Assembly: GCF_000276665.1 (NCBI RefSeq)
Contig: NW_004955417.1
Location: 11,719,656-11,783,655, forward strand
Source: Chinchilla lanigera
Taxonomy: Eukaryota > Chordata > Mammalia > Rodentia > Chinchillidae
Reading direction: 5' to 3'
DNA length: 64,000 bases
The position numbers and the translations under genes were made by a program. The notes beneath the pieces are model-generated. The model saw only the letters and a list, made by a program, of their open reading frames with translations. It was not told where the DNA came from and made no database searches. Shown here piece by piece: positions 1-9,980 of this stretch; the stretch's first letter is position 1; each line of letters starts with the position of its first letter.

Positions 1-1204
1 GATATCACTATGTAGAAGACTGAAAGAAGATCCTTATCTTTCACCCTGTACAAAAATCAATTCAAAATGTGTTAAAGACATAGGTATAAGCCCTGAAACT
101 TTAAAGCGACTAAAAGAAAACATAGGGGAAATACTGAATTCATAGGCAGAGACAAAGACAGCCTGAATAAGACTCCAATGGTGCAGGAAATAATAGCAAG
201 ATTGAACAAATGAGACTATATTAAATTAAAAAGCTTCAGTATATCAAAGTTTGAAGCTTCTGTACAACAAAGGAAACCATAGTATGAAAAAACATCTTAC
301 AGAATGGAAGAATTCTGAAGCTACTCTTCTGAAATAGAATTCATATCCAGAAAATACAAAGATCTCATAAAACTCAACACAAAAGAACAAATAAGACAAT
401 CGATAGACAAATGAACTGAATAGATATTTCTTCAAAGAAGTAATACAAGGGAAAAATAACTATATGAAAAGTGTTTGACATATTTAGCAAATACATTGAA
501 GAAAATGCAAATCAAAACTAAGTTGAAAATCCATCTTATTTCAGTCCAAATGGCTATTATCAAGAACACAAAAAAATAATAAGTGGAGATGAGGATCCAG
601 GGAGAAAAGGAATCCTTCTATGCTGTTGGTTGGAATGTACAGCCTCTGTGGAAAACAGAGAAGAAGAGCTAAAAATAAAATTACTGTGTGATCCAGCTAT
701 ACTACTTGTTGGTATATACCCAAAGAAATAAAAATCAACATACTCTAGGGATATCTGCATGCCCATATGTATTCTGGCAGAATTCACAGTGGCCAAGCTA
801 TGGAACAACCCCAGCTGCCTATCAATGGATGAGTGAAAAAATGTGGTATATATACATGGTGGAGTATTATTCAGCCATAAGTAAGAACAGAATTTGCAGG
901 GAAATGGATACAATCGGAATGCATCATGTTAGGCAAAATATTCCAAACTCAGAAAGATAGGTAGTGCTTACTGTCTCTAAAATGTGGGATCTAAAGAAAA
1001 TAAAAAACAAAACCCAAAGATAATATGGAAATACAAGGGAGATTATTATTAGACAAGAGGAAGAAAATAAGAACGTGTGTTTGAGGGAGGATAGTGGGGG
1101 GGGTGTCTATGATTAAAATAAATTTTATGCATGTATTAAAAAGCTACAATAAACATGATATTTTGTAAAATTAATATACACTAATAAAAATATATTTTAA
1201 AAAG
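1..1204 (+). mobile_element. L1 LINE, 3' part of ORF2 plus 3' UTR (cut by window edge)
   Basis: The first 250 bases resemble the C-terminal region of L1 ORF2, and 830-960 matches the 'tggagtattattcagcc' landmark near the ORF2 end. Frames are broken by stops and shifts, so no protein is made. A G-rich stretch near 1090-1110 and an AT-rich tail ending in TTTTAAAA follow, as in L1 3' UTRs. This tail differs from the L1 family that recurs elsewhere in the window, so it is a separate, probably older lineage. The 5' part lies outside the window. Confidence 0.8.
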
Positions 1205-1284
1205 GCAAGAAATACCCCTAGAGTAAATTATAGTCCTCATATACCATAATCAGCCTTAAAAGCAAGTATTTAAAAATCAATCTT

Positions 1285-1997
1285 TAAACTCGAGGCTTTT
1301 GTAGGTAAATGGATGCAACTAGAGACCATACTCATAAGTGAAATAAATCAGACCCACATATGTAAACAGCACATTGTCTCCTTTGTGTAGGAACCTGAAA
1401 GACTAGGTAAAACTTAAAACATATAATAGATGATAGGAAAGGGAAAGAAATTGCTCAAAGAAAGGAATGACTGGGATGAGGGAAAGAAGAAAAAAGAAAG
1501 AAGGAATGCAAAACATAAATACATATATGAATAGCTGTGATAACTCTATTGCTGCTGTCTGATGGTGTATTGAAATGAAGTCAATGCTCACAAGTTTTTA
1601 TGTTCTGATCGACTTTGCATGCTTGTGTCTGATGGTCTGAGCAACTGATTTGAAGGTAGCAATATGCAATGGAATTACAGTGGTGAACTACCATCTTGTC
1701 TAGTGAAACTGTATTATCTCTAATGTGTTATCGAAGAATTATTTTCTTATTCCCTTTAGTGGTTTGAGCAATCTTTCATTCTTACATCTGGTAATCTGAG
1801 CAATGTAGTTGAAGATAGCGATATGCAATGTAACAGCCAGTGTTGATTTGTATTATTTTGTCTTGAGACCCTGTATCACTTTGCATGTTATTGCTTTGAT
1901 TTGTTTATGTTAGTGATACTGGTATGCTGCCACTGTTCTATTTTTTGTTTGTTTGTTTGTTTCTCATATACTACTCTCTTTAAAATAAAAACAAAAA
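1285..1997 (+). mobile_element. Lineage-specific L1, 5'-truncated, with duplicated 3' UTR unit
   Basis: It starts in the last part of ORF2 ('aaatggatgcaactagagac'), passes a purine-rich stretch (1435-1510) and ends in TTTAAAATAAAAACAAAA. A perfect 13-base TSD (aaaaatcaatctt) lies at 1272-1284 and 1998-2010. The 3' UTR contains two diverged copies of a roughly 160-base unit: the motif tctgagcaa...ttgaag.tagc.atatgcaatg occurs near 1636 and again near 1795. The same two-unit structure is found in the copy at 43978-44326, so it is a family feature. Confidence 0.85.
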
Positions 1998-2010
1998 AAA
2001 AATCAATCTT

Positions 2011-2345
2011 AAATGTGAGGAAATTTACCTTTCAGAACAAAGCCAAAGACTAAAAGGAAAGTTACTAAATTCATTACTCAAAAATGTAAAATACACAGTG
2101 TCTGCACCTAATCAAAAATTACTAGACATGGAAAAGCATGAAAATGTGACAAATAACAAAATCAGCAACTAGTCAACAGAAACATCCTATGAAATATTAG
2201 AGATAATGGTATTAGCAGGTAGAACTTTAAGACAGGTATGAATGTACTTGAGATAAAGAAAATTTGAATATGATACAGCAAAGAGAGGAATTAAAAATAA
2301 AAAAGTTCCTCAGATTACTAGGAGTTGTTAGGTGCTGTATTATAA
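2011..2345 (+). mobile_element. Old L1 fragment (ORF1-proximal type)
   Basis: A-rich sense-strand sequence with phrases typical of old mammalian L1 (for example 'cagtcaacagaaacat' and 'attagagataatgg'). The block at 1205-1284 looks like its upstream continuation, interrupted by the younger L1 at 1285-1997. Heavily diverged and non-coding. Assigned from general resemblance only. Confidence 0.45.
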
Positions 2346-2571
2346 GACAAAGTAGGTGGAAATAATTTTTATTTTTAAGGAAGTTAAGGGGAGATCATGA
2401 GGGGAATAGATAATAGAAACTATCATGTTTCATGTTATAGGTCACTTCCTAAAAAGCACTTTGTATCCTTCTATAACTTTATCTTCAAGGTCAACCATAT
2501 GCTTACATATACAGGCAACTGTTAGAGGGCTATTGACCTTACAGTTGATAAAACTATGTGCCAGTGCATCT

Positions 2572-2596
2572 TGTGTGTGTGTGTGTGTGTGTGTGT
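2572..2596 (+). repeat. (TG)n microsatellite
   Basis: An uninterrupted TG dinucleotide run. The 60-residue reading frame crossing it has no recognisable domain. Confidence 0.95.
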
Positions 2597-2667
2597 CTGT
2601 TTTCTAGTAACAATGTTTTGTCTAGCATAAAGGATGACCTAATGGGCTTTAATTCTTTAGTCAGCAC

Positions 2668-2750
2668 TTTTTTTTTTTGTACTGGGAATTGAACTCAGGG
2701 CCCTGTGCTTGCCAAGCAGGCGCTTGTGCAGCTGAGCTATATCCCCAGCA
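2668..2750 (-). mobile_element. ID SINE (tRNA-Ala-like), antisense
   Basis: Read on the minus strand it runs tgctggggatatagctcagc ... gggccctgagttcaattccc, then an A-tail seen here as a T-run at 2668-2678. These correspond to pol III A and B boxes. The B box has GTTCAATTCC instead of GTTCGATTCC, a CpG decay product. It is a retroposed SINE, not a tRNA gene. Confidence 0.85.
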
Positions 2751-3068
2751 AATTCCTTAAACATTTATACACTTGTTACATAGTACTATAATGATGTTTT
2801 AAATCCAGTTATAGAAAGTTGAAGAACCTCTTACATTTTTACATTGGGTCTTAAGATAATCACAATAAATTACATATGCTCTCAATAGGAAAACCAGTGA
2901 TATCCTGAAGAGATAATCTAAGTCAGGAGCTGTATTAGGAGCTACTTAAATTTGTGTCTCTGTGCAGAGGTGTGAGAGTTGTCTGTTTGAGAACGTACAT
3001 CTCCGAGAACATAGAAACCAAGACGCCAGTTTTAGAAATTAAAACACTGACTGCTTTTAAAAATGTAG

Positions 3069-3202
3069 TGTCCATTGTTGATTTCCAATCATCTTGTTTT
3101 GACATTCTGTATCTTTTTTATAGTTTTTGTGTTGTTTTGTTTTCATCTTTGTCTTTGTTTTTGTTATTTTGTTTTTTTCTCTTTAAAATAAAAAAAGAAA
3201 AG
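3069..3202 (+). mobile_element. Lineage-specific L1, extreme 3' end only (134 bp)
   Basis: It matches only the last part of the recurring L1 3' UTR (tccattgttgatttccaatc through TTTAAAATAAAAAAAG). A 10-base TSD (aaaaatgtag) flanks it at 3059-3068 and 3203-3212. A very short 5'-truncated insertion. The 106-residue frame overlapping it is translated 3' UTR. Confidence 0.8.
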
Positions 3203-3429
3203 AAAAATGTAGGGTCTGTGCGCAGACAAGTGACCAAAGTATTATTTCAAAATCTGTCAAATCATGGTTTGTGATTAAAGTACTCTGATTTTGTTCTTAA
3301 GAGTCCAAACCTAACATTAAGGCAAAATAGGGTAAAACAAAACAAAACAAAACAGAAAGAAAACCAAAAATATCTTACATTTAATCCCCCCAAAAATGTT
3401 GATGGTTTTTATCTGGATTAAGAATTCTG

Positions 3430-3616
3430 TCTGAAGCTGGGTAGGGTGGCTCATGCCTGTGATACCAGCACTTAGGTAGCTGAGGCAGAAGGATCACCAT
3501 GAGTTTGAGGCCTGCATGGGCTATCTCACCAAGTTCAAGGCCAGCTTGTATTACATTGTAAGATTCTGACTCAAATAAAACAAAACAAAACAAGACAAGA
3601 CAAGACAAAACAAAAT
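3430..3616 (+). mobile_element. B1 SINE (7SL-derived), sense
   Basis: It begins gctgggtagggtggctcatg and contains the tgaggcagaaggatcacc and gtttgaggcctgcatggg landmarks of B1/Alu-type SINEs. It ends in a tail of ACAAA/ACAAG units. The 8-base TSD gaattctg is at 3422-3429 and 3617-3624. About 140 bp of body makes it a monomer. Confidence 0.9.
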
Positions 3617-3624
3617 GAATTCTG

Positions 3625-4374
3625 CCTGGACATTGATTATATCTACGTAATTAATAAATAACATGGTTGAGGATATTTTTCATTTGGGAAAAACCATCAC
3701 TAGGGTTATTGTCAACTTGAATTTAAAACTTATAACTCATGTAAAGAAGTGTTAATCACGTAGACTGGTATTTTTAAATGATTATATACAAGATAATTAG
3801 ATTTCACGCAGCTCCTTGCCTGGGACATTGTGAAAGGCCTCCTGATATTTCACAGACTCCAAAAGAAAAATGCTGACTTGGAGAACATTCAATAAATGAC
3901 AGTGAGATTAATCCCAAAAGGAAAACTCATGCTGTAGGGATTATTTATAACTAAATAATTAGAAGCCAGTTTCTGCCTTAAAATAATAATATATAAGACA
4001 CTGAAGTCTACTGGAATCAAAATTTCCTCTGAGTGACTCTAAACCTACACTTCTTTTTTGGTGAACTGTATTTTATTTTGAGTTGGAAGATGGTTAGTGA
4101 AAATAATGAATAAATTAAACTTCAGATTATGAATTCCTTTCATAGGAAAAAATGTTAACCCCAGTAAAATTTTGATCTGATACAGGTAATAAGACAATAG
4201 GTATTCAGAAGCATGTTCCAAAGTTCAAAACAGGTATTAATATTAAACTAAGAAATTACAAGTATGTGAAAAGATTATTGAGGAAGAGAGTGAAGGGATG
4301 AGGGAGGGATATTTAGGTAGCGTTGTAGGAAAAAATCCAAACATACAACACAGGGAGGAAACACAGAACAGATA
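3625..4374. other. Unannotated sequence without recognisable gene
   Basis: AT-rich sequence with stops in all frames. I see no repeat family I can name, no long reading frame and no splice-site pair of note. Confidence 0.5.
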
Positions 4375-4456
4375 ACATGTGCTGGATAGCTTGGGTTTTA
4401 AAACACTCCTTAAAGGACATCTGTTAAAGATGTGGTTGCCAGTTGATGGGATTTTA

Positions 4457-4735
4457 TTCATTTATTTATTTTTCTCTTTTTTTTTTTTGGTCTTTTGTCT
4501 TTTCTTCTGGTACCAGGAATCGAACTCACGACCTTGCGCTTGCCAGGCAAGTGCTTTGCCGCTGAGCTAAATCCCCAGCCCCTATTTTTCTCTTTTTGAG
4601 ACAGGTTCTCACTATTCAGTTCAGGCTGGCCTTAAACTCACTTTGTGGCCCAGGCTGGTCTCAAACTCACAATGATCCTCCTGCCTTAGCCTCCTGAGTG
4701 CTGGGATTACAGGCATGTACCACCACGCCTGGCTC
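4457..4735 (-). mobile_element. B1 SINE, antisense, split by an ID insertion
   Basis: The body at 4583-4734 reads on the plus strand as gagacaggttctcactattc ... ctgggattacaggcatgtac, the complement of a B1/Alu-type body. Its A-tail lies left of the ID at 4457-4481. An approximate 11-base TSD (atggg[a/c]tttta) sits at 4446-4456 and 4736-4746, inside the surrounding LTR. Confidence 0.85.
4482..4582 (-). mobile_element. ID SINE, antisense, nested in B1 tail
   Basis: The minus strand reads ggggctggggatttagctca ... gtgagttcgattcctggtac followed by an A-rich tail. Both pol III box motifs are well preserved. A 15-base direct repeat (tatttttctcttttt) at 4467-4481 and 4583-4597 is its TSD and lies within the B1 A-tail, so the ID landed there after the B1. 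Confidence 0.9.
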
Positions 4736-5050
4736 ATGGGCTTTTAGAAGGTGAATGGTTCATGGTGGCTGTCTGACTTCATCAAAGGATTAATGCACCG
4801 AGGGACTCATACTGTGATGGTGTGACTGGGAGGTGATGGAAATTTAGGAGACCGGGGCTAGGTGAAAGGAGCAGGTCATGAAGGCACGACCTTGGGGACT
4901 GTTTCTTGTCCACAGCCCTTTTTTCTCTCTGTCTTTCTGTCTCTCCCTCCCTCCCTCCTTTTCTTTCTGGCTGCTGTTAGGTGAGCAGATGTCCTCCACC
5001 ATTCTCTCCCACTGCCTGCCCACCGGTATCTCCATCGCTGTGTTCTTTGT

Positions 5051-5655
5051 TGAGTGCGAGGTGTGGATCTGCTGACACTGACACATTCTGCTGATAGAGA
5101 AGTTACTGGTGAGTGAGCAGAGATTATATGTGTCCCTAATTACAAAGACTTGAAAGATTTCCTGTTTTCTTCCTTAAGCCTGATATCTACTGTTCTGAAA
5201 TCAATTCCTAAATGCAGTAGAGATGCTTCAGGTTCATAGGTCTAATTTTTATTAGGTTGGCCTATTAATAGAATCTCATGGGTGTTTGCCTTGCCTCTCC
5301 TAATGTATGAAATTCCTGTCTCCAGGCACAACTCCTGAGAAAGTGGCGTGAGGATGTTCACTTCTGTATTTTTTACTTTGTTCTGCAGCTTTACTTTCTT
5401 GCTCTGTACCTTTGTGAGCTGAGCTCACAACTCCGGGGGAAGCAATAACCACATCACATGGACTTGCTACTTTGCTCCACCTGGCCATGATTCCAGCCTT
5501 GGTAAAGGAAGTGTCCTACTAAGACTCCTGAAGATTTGATGTGAATGGGAAACAAGTCTTCAATTAAAATCCACTGTGATAGTCCAATCTCCCCGGTCTT
5601 TTGGACACTTTCTCTGCAATATGTCCAGGAAGTTAATTTTAACTGTGCAACCCCT
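5051..5655. other. Unannotated sequence, possibly degraded LTR or ERV
   Basis: No open frame with a recognisable product. Its position between a MaLR LTR and an ERVL pol fossil makes retroviral origin plausible, but I see no diagnostic motif. Confidence 0.35.
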
Positions 5656-5659
5656 CAAT

Positions 5660-7460
5660 TGGTTCTCATATTTCAGCCATTTGTAGATTCAAAACTCCTT
5701 GAATAAAAGAGAATTTGGGTGCTGTTGAGGAAACACTGCCATGCTGCCAAAAGTGTTTGTGGTCCACCAGTCAGAGGTCGGGAGATCAGAGAATTCTGAC
5801 CAGGTACAACTCAACAAGGGGCAGTTTGGATCTCTGAGCCCACTCTGATGATTTTCTTAGTTCTTGGATAATTGGAATATACCTTTGAGTGGCAGACCCT
5901 TGCAACTGACCTGGGAGGGAGGGTTATTGTGTTAGGAAAGGCCAAGTGGAAATTACTAGAACTGCTTCTACTTGTCAAAATCAGTATTGGACTTCTTGAA
6001 TGATTTTAGAAAGTAGTGCCACCATGAAGGACTTGAAAAATGCAGGGAGTTGATTTCTGCTTGACCCTCAGACTCATATATTTGCTTCATGAAAAAGACA
6101 GATGGATCTTAAAGAACGATAGTGACTTTTATGGATTAAAGTTCTGTGTCCGCCTCCGACCTAACCCCTAAGGTGATAGTATTAAATGGTAAAATTATAG
6201 GGAGTTAAGTCAGAAGGATGGAGTCCTTATGAATGTGATTAGTGCCCTTATAAAAATGGAGCCCAGGGAGCTCTCTAAATTCTTTCTAGCATGCAAGCGT
6301 ATAGCAAGAAGTTGGCCATCTGCTAACAAGAAGAGAACTCTCTCTAAGATCATGCTGATATGCTCATTTCAGACTTCAAGCTTCCAGAATTATAAGTAAT
6401 ACATTTCTCTTGTTTATAAACCACTTGGTCTGTGGTGCTATGATATAAAAAACTAATAAAAGTGGAAAGCTACAAACATAACCTGGTAATAACTGCAATT
6501 GCAGCTGGTGTTCCAGAGGTAGTTTTATTTCTAGAGCAAATCAACCCATTCCCTGGTAATTTGCATGCAACTCTCAATTCGCTTAATCCTTTTTGTTTTT
6601 CCATATTTGTTAGTAAAAGTCATTGGAAACATTTTGTGTTCAAGTAGCAGGCTGGCAGTATACCTTTCACAGTCCTAGGGTCATATCACTTCTCCAGCCC
6701 TTTGTCATGATACAGTCCACAGGGACCTTGACTGGCTTTTTCTTCCATAAGACATGGGACTGGCACATTACACAGATGATATTGTGGTGCTTGGACCTGG
6801 CAGGGAGGAAGTAAAGACTGCTCTAAACACATTGCTAAGTATATATATGCCACTTATGGGGAAATGAATACCACATAGATTCAAGGCTGTGCCATGTTTG
6901 TGAAATTTCTAGGTCTTCAGTGATCTGGAGCATATTAAATTATTCTTTTTATGGCAAAAGACAAATTGCTGCACCTGACACAATACTTACTGGAATGTTT
7001 GTGATTTGGGGCATGTTACTCAACTTATTCACCATATTACCTGAGAAGTAGCCTGTTCCAAGTGCGAATAAAAATAGAGACGGCGCTGGACCAGCTTATC
7101 TGTTGTATAAGCTACATCACCTAGGGTACATAACTCAACAGATCCAACAGCCTTGAAAGTGTCAGTGGCAGGTATAGGTGCTATATAGAGCCTCATGGGG
7201 TCCTCTAGCATTGAATCATATTTCATACTCTTTACATATTGAAGCAAAGTCTTACCAACCTGTGTAGATGACTACTTTTGGTTTGAGAAAAGTTTTTGGC
7301 TTAGTACGAGGTTTTAAGAGAAACCGGAACTAACCACATGCTACCATGTTGCCATGCAAGTAAGGTGACTTTCATGGACTGGTATCCATTACGTATTATT
7401 ACTTCAGCATTAGGTGTGGTGATAATTGCTCACAGTTAAATCCTTGTGAAAGCTCACATT
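5660..7460 (+). pseudogene. ERVL-type endogenous retrovirus pol fossil (RT to RNase H region)
   Basis: Sequence from about 5710 (tttgtggtccaccagtcaga) to about 7460 follows the ERVL pol order. The reverse transcriptase catalytic signature of the YxDD type is readable as Y-T-D-D at 6769-6780, followed by a leucine-glycine-proline stretch. The part at 7080-7300 resembles the RT connection and RNase H start. Frames are broken by many stops and frameshifts, and a foreign LTR splits the fossil at about 6125-6460. No gag, integrase or flanking ERVL LTRs are recognised. It cannot encode an active enzyme. Confidence 0.75.
6125..6460 (+). mobile_element. MaLR (MLT1/MST-like) solo LTR inside ERVL pol
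   Basis: It contains 'tgattagtgcccttataaaa', 'agcaagaagttggccatctg' and the terminal 'gtttataaaccacttggtct', hallmarks of this MaLR LTR group. The ERVL pol sequence resumes immediately after it. A short flanking repeat (agtg at 6121-6124 and 6461-6464) is consistent with its TSD. It inserted after the ERVL copy. Confidence 0.75.
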
Positions 7461-8310
7461 CACATTCCTATATCCTTGTGGTCTTTTTCTTTGAACCCTT
7501 GCTGATGTAGTTATACCTCTGTGTCTGACACACCATTATACCTCTATGCATAAGCCACCAGAACTTCGGGACTCATGGCTCAGCTGGCTTAAAGAAAGAG
7601 CTGATAGCACATTCAGATTCCAGTATAAGCTGACAGTAAAATCACTCACATGGTGTAGATTTAGGATAGCTGTAAATTCTACTTTTTCCCTGAACACTGC
7701 CCCAATGGGTTTATAAGGATTTTCCTAGAACTGTGTGCATCCTCATTGACTTTAGTGGTTAAGGACCTAGAAGGGAAGTCCAGTTTGTAAGATAATTAAG
7801 TGCAGATTTAGTTTTCCATATTATTTAGGATGATAGTTGCTCCTGCAATATACCTCAAGGTTCTGAGTGGTTCAAACTCACATCATCTGGCACTTCATAT
7901 GCATCTATCAATCTGATGAATGCTTCTTAACCATCAAAATACATAGACTGTATGTGCATATGACTAATATCTAACTTATGGAACTATACAAGTTTTTTGT
8001 TTGACTTTTTCATGAAGAAATATTATCTTGTAATTGGAAAAGTTTTTCATTAAAAAACTATAACCAAAACAGAAAATGGGTCATCCCTAAGTTATGTTGA
8101 ATGTAAACATTCAGACTGGCAGGGGTAGGGATATTAGAATGTGGAAACTTTTCTGTACTTGGTCAAGATACCACTAAGGAGGCTGAGTGAGGTTATTTTT
8201 CTGGGAGGTTGACAGATGCGAGGAGGAGAAAAGAGAGGCAGTGCCTCTAGTGGTTTGTCATGTACACAGTGGAATTAGCCTACTTCTTAACTCCACCCTT
8301 TACTGCCTGT
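7461..8310. other. Unannotated sequence, possibly decayed ERVL continuation
   Basis: No reading frame or repeat family is recognisable with confidence. Some of 7461-7680 may be further decayed ERVL pol, which I could not confirm by eye. Confidence 0.35.
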
Positions 8311-8759
8311 TGTGATCTATATCTAGATGTCTTCCCCAAGCCTCCTGTGCTCATAGGTGGGGCTTTGGAAGGTGGTTGGATCATGAGTGCAAGATAGTGG
8401 GATTAAGGATATGTAGTACTGGATCAGTTCCCTAAATAGATTAGCATAGTTCTGGGTATGAGTGAATGGATTTAGTGAAGAGGGAAGCCCCACCCTGGGG
8501 TGGATGGATGGCACCAGCAATAGGCTTACAGCATGGATGGACCATGAAAGGACAGAAAGAGGGCAGGCTTGCTGCTTGCTCTCTGCCATGCCATGGACTG
8601 GTTCTCTTCTGCAGTGCCCCTCTGCTGTGCTACCCTGCCTGGGAGTCAGCCACCTAGGGTCTGAAACCTCTACAGACTGTGAGCTAAAATAAGCTTTTTC
8701 TGCTTTAACTTGTAGGTGTCAGATACTTTGTCTCAACAATGAGAAAAGCAACCAGGACA
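8311..8759 (+). mobile_element. MaLR solo LTR, sense
   Basis: It starts TGTGATC, includes cccaagcctcctgtgctcat and the 3' module ctgaaacctctacagactgt-gagctaaaataagc (a weakened polyadenylation region), and ends GGACA. The 4-base word ctgt occurs on both sides (8307-8310, 8760-8763), compatible with a TSD. The 76-88 residue frames here are translated LTR. Confidence 0.8.
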
Positions 8760-8875
8760 CTGTCTCAATCTCCTTGTCTGTGAAATGAGGACAATCCTAG
8801 TAACTACTCCTTAGGGTTGTTATAAAGACTAAATATCATATGATCAAATATGTATTTGCTCAGTAATGAGAGAAT
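8760..8875 (+). mobile_element. MIR SINE, 3' half, sense
   Basis: The series 'ctccttgtctgtgaaatgag', 'gacaatcctagtaactac' and 'ttagggttgttataaagac' is the MIR core and 3' region. The 5' part is missing, apparently displaced by the adjacent LTR. Confidence 0.75.
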
Positions 8876-9394
8876 TATCACTGTTCTCTCAAGTTTGGCC
8901 TTGAGCTTACACTGAGACAGCAGTGCCATGTCTGTGCAGTAGAGGAAGGCACATCCTTCCCAAGCTCCCTTTTAGCTTGTCCTTGCTGTGGCAAGTGCGG
9001 AGCATCCCATATTTCCAGGCTTGAACTCTGTGAGTAATTTATGTTTTTTTCCTCTGGAAGTCAGCATCAGTCTTTCCACTATTGTCATGGAAGAAAAAAG
9101 TCCCTACCCACTGCTCATCTTTATCATGGTTATATTGTTAATAACTTTTATTAAGTGCAGAGTGATAAACAATGTAAAAAACAAAGAAATCATCAACCAA
9201 AGGATCTCACCTCTTTATACTCGAAGCTAAACTACCCCAAAAAGATCACAGTGTGATTCTTTGTGTTCTTTCATTTTTCATGCTTTAGAAATGTTCGTTT
9301 AAAGTGTCATTTTTAATTAAAATTCTTTGGGGGCAATGTTAAACAACACCAGTCCATGCTAATTTTAGCACTGACACTCCCTTGCATTCACCAT

Positions 9395-9540
9395 GAGTAT
9401 AAGAATGCTGTATATGGAGTGTAAATTCCACGAGGACAGTGACCTTATCTGTTTTCTGTGTTGCTGTGTCTCTCATTTTTCAAGTGCAGTATGTATTCTA
9501 TAGGTGGTTTGTTAACATATTCGAAAGTGAAAGAACAGAA
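9395..9540 (+). mobile_element. L2 LINE 3' end, sense
   Basis: The order 'gtgtaaattccacgaggaca', 'gtgaccttatctgttttctg', then 'gtgcagtatgtattctatag' follows the L2 3' end (gene-poor 3' terminal 150 bases). Strongly diverged. Confidence 0.6.
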
Positions 9541-9769
9541 TAAGTTCTGCTTTTAATCCATGTAGTCCTAAAAGAAATTTTTAAAATGAATGGAGTTAAT
9601 TGTAATTGTTATGACTGCATATGGTAAATTTTAAATTGGGAAATTTTGTTGTTAATAGAATTCAGTATGTATACACATATATATAGGTGGAGAGGCACAT
9701 GTATGTATGTCTCTAGGTAGACATACAATTATATACACACATGCATGCATAGGTATATCTCCTATAATC

Positions 9770-9980
9770 ATGACTGCAGCTAATACTTTTTGAACATTTA
9801 CTAATTCCCAGAAATTAGGCTACACATTTAATATGGGTTTTTTCATTGTGACATCACTCACAAAAACACCTAGAAGATAGCTCCTAGTATATCCTTATTG
9901 GTCAGTTAAGGAAATGAGCATGGAGAGATGAGGAAGATGAGGTGCTGTACCTCTGGGGCACCAGGGTTCCTCCTTTCTCA
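9770..9980 (-). mobile_element. MIR SINE, antisense
   Basis: The plus strand shows 'ctaatactttttgaacattt', then an aaggaaatgagcatggagag segment and 'ctggggcaccagggttcct', the order expected for an antisense MIR. Diverged. Confidence 0.55.

Larger units (their letters stand above)
4375..5050 (+). mobile_element. MaLR-type LTR, sense, interrupted by B1 and ID
   Basis: The flanks of the SINE insertion join into one LTR-like sequence: 'catctgttaaagatgtggtt' before it, and 'agaaggtgaatggttcatgg', 'catcaaaggattaatgcac' and 'ttaggagaccggggctaggt' after it. The pyrimidine-rich part at 4920-4970 followed by ctgctgttaggtgagcag is also typical of this MaLR group. The usual 3' end (aataaacctttcctcc) is not seen, so it is 3'-truncated or diverged. 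Outer edges are approximate. Confidence 0.6.

Noticed and set aside
1..1204. L1 ORF2 remnants as a possible active reverse transcriptase
   Set aside because: Frequent stops and frameshifts and only the 3' end is present. The same holds for the other L1 copies in the window.
3540..3616. Short direct repeats (acaaaacaaa, acaagacaag) as a possible CRISPR or satellite array
   Set aside because: They are the A-rich tail of a B1 SINE. There are no spacers, and the host is a mammal.
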